A stretch of 64,000 nucleotides of DNA, from assembly GCF_018860665.1 (NCBI RefSeq), contig NZ_JAHKPK010000055.1, positions 1-64,000 of the forward strand, given 5' to 3'. Made by a program: the position numbers and the translations under genes. The stretch's first letter is position 1. Every line of letters begins with the position of its first letter. The stretch comes from Pacificibacter marinus. GTDB lineage: Bacteria; Pseudomonadota; Alphaproteobacteria; Rhodobacterales; Rhodobacteraceae. The notes beneath the pieces are model-generated. The model was given only the letters and a program-made list of their open reading frames with translations, did not search any database and was not told the DNA's origin. Of the stretch, positions 14,469-23,040 are shown one piece after another.

Positions 14469-16121
14469 TTAAGTGTCAATCTGTTCGAGCTTGGCCATAG
14501 GGCTTAGGGCATTGGGGTCAATGCGCATGTCAATTATCGTGGGTTTGCCCGATGCACGGGCTGCGGCCAAGGCTGTTTCGAATTCTGCGTCCGTTTCGAC
14601 CACAGCACCAAAGGCGCCATAGCATTCTGCAAAAGCTGCGAAGTTCGGGTTTTGCAGGTTCGTACCACTGGGACGTTTGGGGAATTTCTTTTGCTGGTGC
14701 AATCGAATGGTTCCGTACATACCGTTGTTTGAAATCAGCACAATAATGTTCGCATTGTTCTCGCAAGCGACACCAAATTCCTGCATGCTCATTTGGAAGC
14801 AGCCATCCCCCGCCAAGCAAATGACCTCTTGATCGGGGCGTTCAATTTTGGCTGCGACTGCGGCGGGCAAGCCGTATCCCATCGATCCGCTGGTCGGGGC
14901 CAGTTGAGTGCCGTGATTGCGGTAGCGGTAATAACGGTGCAGCCAAGCCGAATAATTGCCCGCACCATTGGTGATGATGGCATTATCAGGCAGCACGTCA
15001 TTAAGGTGCGCGATAACGTTCTCCATTTTCAACGCGCCGGGTGTTTCCACAGGCTGTTGCCATGTTTCAAAGTTGCTGCGCGCTGTATCAGTCCAATTGC
15101 TGCGGGTGCCGGGCTTAGACGCCTGCAACTGTGCCGAGACCTGCTGGATAAGTGCGCCCGCATCCGCAGTCACGGCAAGTGTCGGGTGATACACGCGGCC
15201 AAATTCGTTGGGGTCAAGATGCACATGCACGAGCTTTTGTTTGGAAACAGGGCTTTCCAACAAAGTGTAGCCGCTGGTTGTCATCTCGCCAAGCCGCGCA
15301 CCAAGGCTGAAAATCACATCTGCATCGCGCACGCATTGCGCCAGTTTCGGATTGATGCCGATGCCAACGTCGCCAACGTAATTGGCGTGGCGGTTGTCTA
15401 GATAGTCTTGGCAGCGAAACGAGGCCGCGACGGGCAGGTCGAGCGTTTCAGCGACATGTGCCATGGCTTTTGCCGCCGCAGGTGACCAATTGCGCCCGCC
15501 AAGCAAAACCAAAGGGCGCTCGGCTTTTCGCATTGCCGAAATAACGGCTTCAACATCGGCCTGATTGGCCTGCGCTGACGGCAATGTCGCGCGTGGCGTG
15601 GCAACGGCGTCGCAGGCGGATGACAGCATGTCTTCGGGCAGGGCCAAAACCACAGGGCCGGGGCGACCTGATTGGGCGGTTTGGAACGCGCGGTTTACAT
15701 ACTCAGGAATACGGTCAACACGATCAATTTCTGCAACCCATTTTGCCAAAGGGCCGAACATGGCGCGGTAATCAACTTCTTGAAAGGCTTCACGGTCACG
15801 TTGATCGCTGGCGACTTGGCCCACGAACAGGATCATTGGTGTCGAATCTTGGAATGCAATATGCACGCCCGCCGATGCATTCGTCGCACCAGGGCCACGG
15901 GTCACAAAGGCGACGCCGGGTGTGCCGTTCAACTTGCCGCAAGCTTCGGCCATCATCGCAGCGCCACCTTCGTGGCGGGTTACGATATTGGAGATACCTG
16001 CATCATATAGTCCGTCCAGCGCGGCAAGAAAGCTTTCTCCCGGTACGCTATAGACCCGTTTGACACCCTGTTGTTCCAGCGCTTCGACAAGCACTTTCCC
16101 ACCATGTTTGAATTGTCCCAT
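14469..16121 (-). CDS. ThDP-dependent enzyme, acetolactate-synthase-like
   Basis: A 550-residue enzyme with the three-domain arrangement of the acetolactate synthase/benzoylformate decarboxylase superfamily. The N-terminal Pyr domain has the activating glutamate in RHEGGAAMMAEA (E51); a Rossmann-like central domain follows; the PP domain has the ThDP/Mg motif GDG (438-440) to NN (465-466). The start at 16121 follows GGAGAGGG; a longer frame to 16316 would overlap the regulator gene. It has no regulatory-subunit partner, which argues against valine biosynthesis. Co-direction with a FadR regulator and nearness to a hydroxyacid dehydrogenase and TRAP genes suggest a catabolic 2-oxoacid decarboxylase or carboligase. 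Confidence 0.85.
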   Translation of the reverse strand: MGQFKHGGKVLVEALEQQGVKRVYSVPGESFLAALDGLYDAGISNIVTRHEGGAAMMAEACGKLNGTPGVAFVTRGPGATNASAGVHIAFQDSTPMILFVGQVASDQRDREAFQEVDYRAMFGPLAKWVAEIDRVDRIPEYVNRAFQTAQSGRPGPVVLALPEDMLSSACDAVATPRATLPSAQANQADVEAVISAMRKAERPLVLLGGRNWSPAAAKAMAHVAETLDLPVAASFRCQDYLDNRHANYVGDVGIGINPKLAQCVRDADVIFSLGARLGEMTTSGYTLLESPVSKQKLVHVHLDPNEFGRVYHPTLAVTADAGALIQQVSAQLQASKPGTRSNWTDTARSNFETWQQPVETPGALKMENVIAHLNDVLPDNAIITNGAGNYSAWLHRYYRYRNHGTQLAPTSGSMGYGLPAAVAAKIERPDQEVICLAGDGCFQMSMQEFGVACENNANIIVLISNNGMYGTIRLHQQKKFPKRPSGTNLQNPNFAAFAECYGAFGAVVETDAEFETALAAARASGKPTIIDMRIDPNALSPMAKLEQIDT

Positions 16122-16158
16122 GATACCCTCTCCTTGAATTGATGTGCGCGCAGTCGGG

Positions 16159-16899
16159 CTAGGCAAAATCTTTGCGCGCAGCCAAACTGTCAGAGGCGTT
16201 CGAGAACCGTTTGCGGGTCGCAACCCGTGCGGTTTCTGGCGCCTGATCCCTAATTGCGGCCACGACGGCCTTATGTTCCAAAATAACGTTCGGTTCGAAC
16301 TCGCAGGCTGCCGCATTTTTCAAAAACGCAGAGCGCAGATAGTTCTGTATATTCATTTCGATCATGTTGACCACGTCACAAAAGTATTCGTTTTCAGAGG
16401 CTTCAGTGATCAATTGGTACAGACGCAACTCCGCCTCGACACGTTCTTCCAACGCAGCTTCTGGCCCCTTATCGTTCGCTTCCAGCAGCTCTTGCAGCAC
16501 AGTTTCGATCACTTCCATCTGCGCATCGGTGCGCAGCTCGGCGGCCAATGCCGCGGCACCTGATTGTACAGAGGTACGCAGTTGCAGCAGCTTGATGATT
16601 TCGCGGCGTTTCTCAAAACAGGCAGGGCTGATGCGGAAGGATGTGCGTTCTTCGCGGTTAGCAACAAAAGCGCCGACACCACGACGCGAATCGACGACGC
16701 CATCAAATTTCAACAGCGAAATCGCTTCGCGGACCACTGTGCGCGCGACGTTGAAGTTCGAAGACATCTCAGCCTCGCTGGGCAATTTGTCCCCAGGCTT
16801 GAGCGCGCCACTCGTTATGGCGGACATAACAGATTGAGCCACCTCATCGGGGAGGCGGCGTGGGCGTGCGATGGCGTCGAATAAGGTCGATTTTTGCAT
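16159..16899 (-). CDS. FadR-subfamily GntR transcriptional regulator
   Basis: A 246-residue regulator. The DNA-binding domain shows LPDEVAQSVMSAITSGALKPGDKLPSEAEMSSNFNVARTVVREA, typical of the FadR group, followed by the wing RRGVGAFVA. The FCD helical domain has the expected acidic and histidine positions near YQLITEASENEYFCDVVNMIE and EHKAVVAAIRDQ. It lies 37 bases upstream of the ThDP enzyme gene on the same strand and diverges from the hydroxyacid dehydrogenase-TRAP operon. A TTGTC-A-GACAA palindrome in the shared region is its likely operator. AGGAA precedes the ATG. Confidence 0.88.
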   Translation of the reverse strand: MQKSTLFDAIARPRRLPDEVAQSVMSAITSGALKPGDKLPSEAEMSSNFNVARTVVREAISLLKFDGVVDSRRGVGAFVANREERTSFRISPACFEKRREIIKLLQLRTSVQSGAAALAAELRTDAQMEVIETVLQELLEANDKGPEAALEERVEAELRLYQLITEASENEYFCDVVNMIEMNIQNYLRSAFLKNAAACEFEPNVILEHKAVVAAIRDQAPETARVATRKRFSNASDSLAARKDFA

Positions 16900-16984
16900 A
16901 ACTGTTCCTGATGGGCTTCAAGCTGACTTGATTATGTTTACGACTTGGATGTGCCATATGCAAATCTGTAAATCATAAAACAGG

Positions 16985-16995
16985 TTGTCAGACAA
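16985..16995. promoter_or_regulatory. Operator candidate of the FadR-type regulator
   Basis: TTGTC-A-GACAA is a perfect 11-base palindrome located 40 bases upstream of the hydroxyacid dehydrogenase start and 86 bases from the regulator start. This sequence class (TTGTNNNACAA) is commonly bound by FadR-group regulators of sugar-acid catabolism. Confidence 0.65.
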
Positions 16996-17034
16996 CTGCT
17001 AATCTGTATTCTGCAGTTCAACGGAGGGATTCGC

Positions 17035-17931
17035 ATGACTAAGAAAATTGCATTTGTCGGCTTGGGCGGAATGGGCGGCGGAGTCGTCAAGAATATCGCC
17101 CTTAAAGGGGGCGATGTAACTGCGCTCGATTTGGACGCTGAAAAGATCAAAGTGGCCGAGGGTTTCGGCGCAAAACGCGGCACAACGCCTTTAGAAATGG
17201 CAGCGGACTGCGATGTTTTCGCTGTCTGTATTTCCACGGCGGAAGCGGTGCAAAAAATGGCTCTGGGTGCGGGCGGTGTTCTGGATCACATGAAAAAGGG
17301 TGCGATTTTTCTCGACCATACGACCGTATCGGTGGCGCATGTCGATAAAATGCGCGCCGAATGTGATGCGCGCGGTTTGCGCTATTGCGAAGGCCCAATG
17401 ACGCGCACGCCTATTCACGCAGACAAGGGGCAGGTGAATATTCTGTTCGGTGGTGATGAAGATTTGCTGGAAGAACTGCGCCCAACCTTTGATTGCTACG
17501 CCGAGAATATATTCCATGTTGGTCCAGCGGGTCATGCGATCCGATTGAAATTGATCCACAACTTCATCGCCTTCGCCAATGTTGCAGCCTTCTGTGAAGG
17601 CTTTGCTTTGGCGGCGCGCGAGGGCTTGGATATGTCGAAGGTGATCAGCATCATTTCAGCTGCGGGAGGCAAGTCTGGGATGATGGATCTATATGGGGAA
17701 AAGACCCTGCAACGGGACTTTACCCCCCATATGTCGCTCGCAAATGCCCAAAAAGACGTCCGGTACTACACTGAATGGCTTGGGGATGCGGGACTGCCCG
17801 GCTTTATGGCTGACTCTGTGCATCAAACCTACGCCTTGGCCTCGATTATGGGGCATGGCGAAGAGGGCTGCACGGCTGTCATCAAAGCCTATGAAGAACT
17901 GACGGGGGTCGTTGCTCGTTTAGAGGACTGA
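17035..17931 (+). CDS. Beta-hydroxyacid dehydrogenase (3-hydroxyisobutyrate dehydrogenase family)
   Basis: A 298-residue NAD(P)-dependent dehydrogenase. The Rossmann motif GLGGMGGG (9-16) and D32-type acidic residue at the end of the second strand (ALDLD) bind the cofactor; K172 in LKLIHNF is the catalytic lysine. The substrate motif is unusual: where 3-hydroxyisobutyrate and tartronate-semialdehyde reductases carry DAPVSGG, this protein has EGPMTRTP (119-126), so the substrate is probably different from both. AGGGA precedes the ATG. It heads a plus-strand cluster with a TRAP transporter and diverges from a FadR regulator, pointing to oxidation of an imported hydroxyacid. Confidence 0.85.
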   Translation: MTKKIAFVGLGGMGGGVVKNIALKGGDVTALDLDAEKIKVAEGFGAKRGTTPLEMAADCDVFAVCISTAEAVQKMALGAGGVLDHMKKGAIFLDHTTVSVAHVDKMRAECDARGLRYCEGPMTRTPIHADKGQVNILFGGDEDLLEELRPTFDCYAENIFHVGPAGHAIRLKLIHNFIAFANVAAFCEGFALAAREGLDMSKVISIISAAGGKSGMMDLYGEKTLQRDFTPHMSLANAQKDVRYYTEWLGDAGLPGFMADSVHQTYALASIMGHGEEGCTAVIKAYEELTGVVARLED

Positions 17932-17961
17932 GCCCCAATAACAGCATCTATGGAGGATAAC

Positions 17962-18936
17962 ATGCTGACAAAAAAAACATTTATGACAGGATTGGCGCTT
18001 GCCGCCGGACTGAGTTCTGCGAGCGCACAAGATGTGACATTGCGCTTGGCGCATTTCGCGGCTGAAACGCATCCAGGCCACCTTGCGGCGGTTCAATTCG
18101 CTGAAAACGTCAACGCGCGCACCGGCGGCGCGGTTGAGATTGAGCTGTTCCCAGCCAACCAACTGGGCTCACCGCCTGAGCAACTTGAACAAACCATTCT
18201 TGGCGCTGTTGATATGACGCTGCCAACGCATGGCGGGTTGGATAAATACGATCGCGCCTTCGGTACAGCGATGACACCTTTCGCGTTCAACAGCTATGAG
18301 CACGCGCATGCGGTTCTGGATGGTGATTTCACCGATTGGGTCGCGCCTAAGTTGGAAGCGCAGGGGCTCGTTATGTTGTCTCATTGGGAATACGGTTTCC
18401 GCAACATCACCAACTCGATCAAGCCGATCAATACACCTGATGATGTTGTTGGTTTGAAATTGCGCACGCCGCCTGAATTGCAGATCGTAGCCGCTATGGA
18501 AGGCCTTGGCGCCTCTACAACGCAGATCGCGTTTCCTGAGCTGCCGAATGCCTTGAATCAAGGTGTCGTTCAAGGTCAAGAAAACCCTGTTGGCGTGATT
18601 TATCACTACAACCTCAATGACTTCCAAGAACATATGGCCATGACGCGTCACGTATACAACGCGATGGTCCATGTTGTGAACAAAGACAAATGGGATGCGC
18701 TGACACCAAACCAGCAACGCATTATCCGCGAAGAAAGTGCTGCTGCTGGCGCAATGATGCGCGAAGCTGTTCAAGCGCAAGAAGCCGACGAAGTTGCAGG
18801 CCTGATTGAACGCGGCATGAAAGTAACGACCCCTGATCTTGCGCCTTTTGCGGCTAAGATGGGCGATGCGCGTGCACGCGTTGCTGAATACAGCGGTCAA
18901 GACAACATGGATACCTTCCTCGGCTTCCTCGAGTAA
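17962..18936 (+). CDS. TRAP transporter solute-binding protein (DctP family)
   Basis: A 324-residue periplasmic binding protein with a signal peptide (MLTKKTFMTGLALAAGLSS to ASAQ). It has the DctP features VTLRLAHFAAETHPGHLAAVQFAENV, ELFPANQLGSPPEQLEQTILGAVDM and GLKLRTPP, in which the arginine binds the substrate carboxylate, followed by FPELPNALNQGVVQGQENP. The ATG at 17962 is chosen because GGAGG lies 5 bases upstream; an in-frame ATG at 17950 overlaps that site. Operon with the TRAP membrane genes. Confidence 0.92.
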   Translation: MLTKKTFMTGLALAAGLSSASAQDVTLRLAHFAAETHPGHLAAVQFAENVNARTGGAVEIELFPANQLGSPPEQLEQTILGAVDMTLPTHGGLDKYDRAFGTAMTPFAFNSYEHAHAVLDGDFTDWVAPKLEAQGLVMLSHWEYGFRNITNSIKPINTPDDVVGLKLRTPPELQIVAAMEGLGASTTQIAFPELPNALNQGVVQGQENPVGVIYHYNLNDFQEHMAMTRHVYNAMVHVVNKDKWDALTPNQQRIIREESAAAGAMMREAVQAQEADEVAGLIERGMKVTTPDLAPFAAKMGDARARVAEYSGQDNMDTFLGFLE

Positions 18937-18955
18937 GTTTGACTTCTACCCATAT

Positions 18956-19001
18956 CGAGACGTCCTTACGCCGCCAACAAATAGCGTAAGGACGCATCTC
19001 G
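18956..19001 (+). other. Intercistronic stem-loop between the TRAP binding-protein and permease genes
   Basis: CGAGACGTCCTTACGC pairs with GCGTAAGGACGCATCTCG across a 12-base loop, with a small bulge near the base. No T run follows. Such structures after binding-protein genes typically protect the upstream message and lower expression of the membrane subunits. Confidence 0.65.
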
Positions 19002-19068
19002 GGATCACGTACTCGGAACGCATCTGGGCGGATTTCGCCTCGTGCCTTTCAACTTTCACGGATAAAAC

Positions 19069-20358
19069 ATGACAACTTTTCTTATCCTAGGTGCTTTGAT
19101 AGCGCTCATCATTTTTGGTGTGCCGATCGCGCTTGCCCTCGGCGTCACAGCCGTTGGCTTCTACGCCTTGCAGGGCGATTTCTTTATCCTGACGATGGTT
19201 CCGCAACGTATGTTTTCGGCCACCACAGGCTTTACCTTGCTGGCCATTCCGTTTTTCATTCTCGCTGGTAATCTGATGAATACCGGCGGTATCACTACAC
19301 GGATTTTTCGGTTCGCTGATGCCTGTGTTGGGCATATCCGTGGCGGGTTGGGGCAGGTCAATGTGCTGGCCTCTTTGTTCTTTTCGGGCATGTCTGGCGC
19401 CGCTGTGGCCGATGCCGCAGGGCTGGGGCAGGTCGAACTTCAGGCGATGAATGATCGCGGCTATGACCGCGATTTTTCGGCTGCGATCACCGCGGCCTCA
19501 TCGACCATCGGGCCTGTGTTTCCGCCCTCAATTCCCTTTGTGCTATATTCATCCATCACTGGAGTGTCCGTCGCAAAGCTTTTTCTTGCAGGTGTCGTGC
19601 CTGGGGTGCTTATGGCCATCGCGCTGATGGTCGCCGTCTATATCGTTGCGCGCATACATAAGATGCCACGCCGCGACCATATTGATTGGAAAGAGATTTT
19701 CACCAGTGGCCTTGACAGTGCGCTGTCGTTGTTCACGCCTGTTATCATCATCGCTGGCATCTTTGGCGGCATTTTTACCCCCACCGAAGCAGGGGCTGTG
19801 GCTTCGGCCTATGCGCTGGTGTTGTCGATGCTTGTCTACCGCGAAGTCAAGCCGCGCGACCTGCCCAAGATCGTCTGGGAAAGTCTGATCCATACGATCC
19901 GCGTTATGTTTGTAATTGCGGCGGCTGGGTTCTTTGGTTGGTTGCTTATTCAACAGCGCATTCCGAACCAACTTGTTGAAGCGATGTTGGGTTTTTCAGA
20001 CAACCCTGCTGTGATCCTCGCGATCATCGTCTTTATCTTGCTGGTGCTGGGAATGTTTCTTGAGGGCATCGCGGTCATCGTCCTGACCGTGCCGCTGTTT
20101 TTGCCCATCGTCACACAGATCGGTATCGATCCGGTACAGTTCGGCGTGATCATGATCATGTGCTCTATGGTCGGTCTTTTGACGCCACCTGTGGGTATGG
20201 TCTTGTTCGCTGTCGGGTCAATCGCAGGCATTTCAGTGGGTCGATTGTCAAAGGCTTTGATGCCTTATCTCTTTGGTCTTTGCTTGGTTCTGCTGGGCGT
20301 AGTGACGATCCCTGCGCTGTCTGTTTGGCTGCCGAATCTTGTTTTGGGAGGCAACTGA
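19069..20358 (+). CDS. TRAP transporter large permease (DctM family)
   Basis: A 429-residue polytopic protein, normal length for DctM. It starts TTFLILGALIALIIFGVPIALALG and carries the family motifs IPFFILAGNLMNTGGI, MSGAAVADAAGLGQVELQAM, ASSTIGPVFPPSIPFVLYSSITG, FTPTEAGAVASAYALVLS and LTPPVGMVLFAVGSIAG. It forms the ion-coupled channel of the TRAP transporter. The gene precedes the small subunit gene and overlaps it by one base; in most operons the small subunit comes first. Confidence 0.93.
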   Translation: MTTFLILGALIALIIFGVPIALALGVTAVGFYALQGDFFILTMVPQRMFSATTGFTLLAIPFFILAGNLMNTGGITTRIFRFADACVGHIRGGLGQVNVLASLFFSGMSGAAVADAAGLGQVELQAMNDRGYDRDFSAAITAASSTIGPVFPPSIPFVLYSSITGVSVAKLFLAGVVPGVLMAIALMVAVYIVARIHKMPRRDHIDWKEIFTSGLDSALSLFTPVIIIAGIFGGIFTPTEAGAVASAYALVLSMLVYREVKPRDLPKIVWESLIHTIRVMFVIAAAGFFGWLLIQQRIPNQLVEAMLGFSDNPAVILAIIVFILLVLGMFLEGIAVIVLTVPLFLPIVTQIGIDPVQFGVIMIMCSMVGLLTPPVGMVLFAVGSIAGISVGRLSKALMPYLFGLCLVLLGVVTIPALSVWLPNLVLGGN

Positions 20359-20840
20359 TGAAACGCCTTGAAACACTCACCGAGGCCACGCTGCGCATTA
20401 TCGCATCGCTGTCTTTGGCCGTCTTGTTCCTGCTTATCTTAACCAATGTTGTGGCACGCAGTTTCGATCTTGGTGGCTTTGCTTGGTTCGATGAAATCGT
20501 GCGCGGCAGCTTTGCATATATGGTGTTCTTTGGCTCTGCGGCTTTGTGGATCAAGCGCGACCACTTTCAGGTTGATTGGCTGGAACTTATGCTGCCAGAC
20601 GGTAAAGCCCGCTGGTTCTTACGCAGTATCGTTGCGATTTTATGCGCTGGATTTCTGGCCGTAATGACGTGGTACGGCTGGGTTTTGTTTAACAAAGCCG
20701 CTGCACTCACACCGATCTTACAAATCCCCGAGCGGGGATTTTACGCCGCAATCCCAATTTCGGGAGCAGTCATGTTGCTGCACACCATCGCCAGCTTGAT
20801 TGGTGACACCAAACACACATTCTTATCAGGAGACCCATAG
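20358..20840 (+). CDS. TRAP transporter small permease (DctQ family)
   Basis: A 160-residue membrane protein with four predicted helices; start ATG at 20358 shares a base with the DctM stop (TGATG) and has GGAGG upstream. The DctQ pattern is seen in NVVARSFDLGGFAWFDEIVRGSFAYMVFFGSAALWIKRDHFQVDW, where the FDEI segment and the histidine-x5-D stretch are conserved. It supports DctM in the transporter. The order P-M-Q is less usual than P-Q-M. Confidence 0.9.
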   Translation: MKRLETLTEATLRIIASLSLAVLFLLILTNVVARSFDLGGFAWFDEIVRGSFAYMVFFGSAALWIKRDHFQVDWLELMLPDGKARWFLRSIVAILCAGFLAVMTWYGWVLFNKAAALTPILQIPERGFYAAIPISGAVMLLHTIASLIGDTKHTFLSGDP

Positions 20841-20842
20841 AA

Positions 20843-21175
20843 ATGATTTACGATCACCGCACTTATACCTGTCGCCCCGGCACGATTAAAAAACATATGA
20901 AACTGTACGAAGAGTTCGGCTGGGCACCGCAAAGCAAGCATCTTGGGCAACCGGTTGTTTACGGCGCGACTGAGACGGGCGATGTGAATTCTTATGTTCA
21001 CATCTGGATCTATAAAGATGCCGCTGATCGTGCCGCAAAGCGCGCTGCGATGGCTGCTGATCCTGATTGGCAACTGTTTCTTAAAAAATCTGCCGAGGCC
21101 GGAAATCTTGTGTCTCAGGTGAACAAAATTTTGGTTCCGGCCTCGTTCTTCGAGCCGCCAACGCAGCCCGAATAA
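20843..21175 (+). CDS. NIPSNAP family protein
   Basis: A 110-residue protein beginning MIYDHRTYTCRPGTIKKHMKLYEEFG, which matches the NIPSNAP domain (a dimeric alpha/beta ferredoxin-like fold), with the second repeat element VHIWIYKDAADRAAKRAAM. NIPSNAP proteins often sit in catabolic operons without a defined activity. It follows the DctQ stop by 2 bases, with AGGAG upstream, so it is translated with the TRAP genes. Confidence 0.85.
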   Translation: MIYDHRTYTCRPGTIKKHMKLYEEFGWAPQSKHLGQPVVYGATETGDVNSYVHIWIYKDAADRAAKRAAMAADPDWQLFLKKSAEAGNLVSQVNKILVPASFFEPPTQPE

Positions 21176-21182
21176 AAGACGA

Positions 21183-21500
21183 TCAGTCGCCGAGCACAAT
21201 GTGTTCAACACTGGGGTTTTGCATCAAGGCAAAGAGCGCTTTCGTCTCTTCCCCGTTTTGAGCCCGTTGCGGCGACGCAAGGGCGGTGTTCATCGCATCC
21301 TCATTTGCATAGCGCATATCGAGGATCAATTGAACATCGCCAAGCGAAGGATCGCTGTCACGTGGGAGGAGCGCGTCGGCAGAGCTGATCTGCGGGAAAT
21401 CCCGAATGAGTGGAAGCATATTTGTTTCAAGATGTGCAATGAAATCCGCTTTGTTTTCAGACGGTAGTACACCGCGAAATATGGCCATTCTGACGATCAT
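21183..21500 (-). CDS. Small dimeric alpha/beta-barrel-like hypothetical protein
   Basis: A 105-residue protein convergent with the NIPSNAP gene (7-base gap). The pattern MIVRMAIFRGVLPSENKADFIAHLETNMLPLIRDFP, then DVQLILDMRYANEDAMNTALASPQR, fits the EthD/antibiotic-monooxygenase-like ferredoxin fold seen in many small catabolic proteins. GGGAA lies upstream of the ATG. Specific function is not recognisable. It is on the opposite strand to the transporter clusters at either side. Confidence 0.55.
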   Translation of the reverse strand: MIVRMAIFRGVLPSENKADFIAHLETNMLPLIRDFPQISSADALLPRDSDPSLGDVQLILDMRYANEDAMNTALASPQRAQNGEETKALFALMQNPSVEHIVLGD

Positions 21501-21580
21501 TTGGGCATTCCCTGTTTAAGTTTCGATAGCGTAATGAGTTACAGTTATTGGTTTATTGTCAAGTACTTAGGGAGGAAAAT

Positions 21581-22540
21581 ATGACAAATTATAAAGGCCT
21601 TTTTGCGGCCCTTTCACTGACCGTGGCATCCACTGGCGCCGTGGCGCAAGATTACCCCGCAAAGGACGTCACAATGATCGTTCCGTGGTCTGCGGGCGGT
21701 GGAACAGACACGATCGCGCGCAGCCTTGTTGGCGAGGCAGAATCTTGTTTTGGCGAGAATATCAATGTTGTGAACAAAACAGGTGCTGTTGGCGCGATTG
21801 GTATGGGTGGGACGAGCACTGCGCGCAGTGACGGATACACTGTAGGCTTGATCACCTTTAACTTGTCCACCTATGGCCTTTTGGGGCAAGCAGATCTGAG
21901 TTATCGCGATTTTGACTTGATCCAGTTGATCAATCAAAGCCCCGGCGCGATCACAGTGGCAGCAGATTCCGAATTTCAAACGTTGGGCGATCTGATGACC
22001 TACACGCAGGAAAATCCGGGCGTTGTGACTGTTGGGCATGCAGGTACAGGCGGCGCTTGGCATCTGTCGGCTGCGACCTTGGCCAAAGAATATGGCGCCT
22101 CATTCAACTATGTCCCTTTTGATGGCTCAGCCAATGTCAGAACAGCTTTGCTGGGCAATCACGTTGCAGTCGCGACAACTGGCATCGACGAGATGAAACA
22201 ATTGATGGAAGCGGGCGAAGTGCGCATTCTGGCCGTCAATGCGCTTGAGCGCGCTGATGCATTTCCTGATGTGCCGACGGTGTCAGAGGCGGGCTATCCG
22301 CTGGCCGCTCCAGTATACGACTGGCGTGGGCTTGCTATGCCCAAAGGGATTGATGAGGCTGTAAAGGCCAAAATCGTCTCTGGGTTTAAGGCTTGCTTTG
22401 AATCCGAGAGCTTCCAGACTCTCGCGAAAGAAAAGGGTCTGCCACTTGTTTACAAAGATCCAGCCGAGTTCGAGACCTTTCTTGCTGATCTGGAAACAAG
22501 TCTTGAGGCTGCCATTTCCGATCTGGGCATCGGCAAGTGA
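21581..22540 (+). CDS. TTT-family solute-binding protein (TctC), system 2
   Basis: A 319-residue Bug/TctC protein; the ATG at 21581 follows GGGAGGAAAAT. A signal peptide (MTNYKGLFAALSLTVASTG to AVAQ) precedes DYPAKDVTMIVPWSAGGGTDTIARS, the family signature. The mature protein contains two extra cysteines relative to system 1 (ESCFGE and FKACFES) that could form a disulfide. The stop overlaps the tctB start by 4 bases, unlike system 1 with its 122-base gap. Substrate unknown. Confidence 0.92.
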   Translation: MTNYKGLFAALSLTVASTGAVAQDYPAKDVTMIVPWSAGGGTDTIARSLVGEAESCFGENINVVNKTGAVGAIGMGGTSTARSDGYTVGLITFNLSTYGLLGQADLSYRDFDLIQLINQSPGAITVAADSEFQTLGDLMTYTQENPGVVTVGHAGTGGAWHLSAATLAKEYGASFNYVPFDGSANVRTALLGNHVAVATTGIDEMKQLMEAGEVRILAVNALERADAFPDVPTVSEAGYPLAAPVYDWRGLAMPKGIDEAVKAKIVSGFKACFESESFQTLAKEKGLPLVYKDPAEFETFLADLETSLEAAISDLGIGK

Positions 22541-23031
22541 CTCCGTCTGATCAAACCAAAAGGTCCACCCCAAAGGTGGACCTAACCGACGTTACAACGC
22601 TTGGTGTCTTAGCTGCCTTGTCGGCTATCGCGTTTTTCATGGCGGGCCAATACGGCGATGACACACCCAGCGGCGGCAATGTGTTTCCTCAACTGGCGTC
22701 AGGCGTCGTATGCGTGACGGCCTGTGTTTCTTTGATCCAGCGCCTCAGGGGAAAATCCCCCAACACGTCCGCGAGTGATGAGGACATCAAGATAACTTGG
22801 AAGCCGGTCAGCGTGGCCTTGCTTACGTTCGGGTTTCTCGTGTTGCTGCCCATCATCGGTTACCCGCTTTTGGCGCCTTTGTGGCTGGCTGCGGTTATGT
22901 GGATTTTTGGCATGCGATCCGTTTGGATATTGGGCTTCGTGTCCATCGGCCTGAGTGCGCTGGCATGGATACTGCTGTCACGCCTTGCCTTTGCCCCACC
23001 ACCTGCGGGTCTGTTTGAACGTTTTCTGTAA
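22537..23031 (+). CDS. TTT-family small membrane subunit (TctB), system 2
   Basis: A 164-residue membrane protein starting with GTG in the overlap GTGA with tctC. Helices are predicted around VTTLGVLAALSAIAFFMAG, NVFPQLASGVVCVTACVSLI, VALLTFGFLVLLPIIGYPLLAPLWLAAVMWIF and VWILGFVSIGLSALAWILL, separated by a charged loop (RGKSPNTSASDEDIK). This four-helix arrangement with GYPLLAPL is typical of TctB. Confidence 0.88.
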   Translation: MTPSDQTKRSTPKVDLTDVTTLGVLAALSAIAFFMAGQYGDDTPSGGNVFPQLASGVVCVTACVSLIQRLRGKSPNTSASDEDIKITWKPVSVALLTFGFLVLLPIIGYPLLAPLWLAAVMWIFGMRSVWILGFVSIGLSALAWILLSRLAFAPPPAGLFERFL

Positions 23032-23040
23032 GGAAAAATC

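Noticed and set aside
16122-16316. 65-codon N-terminal extension of the ThDP enzyme
   Set aside because: Overlaps the FadR gene, has no homology to the family, and a good ribosome site precedes the ATG at 16121.
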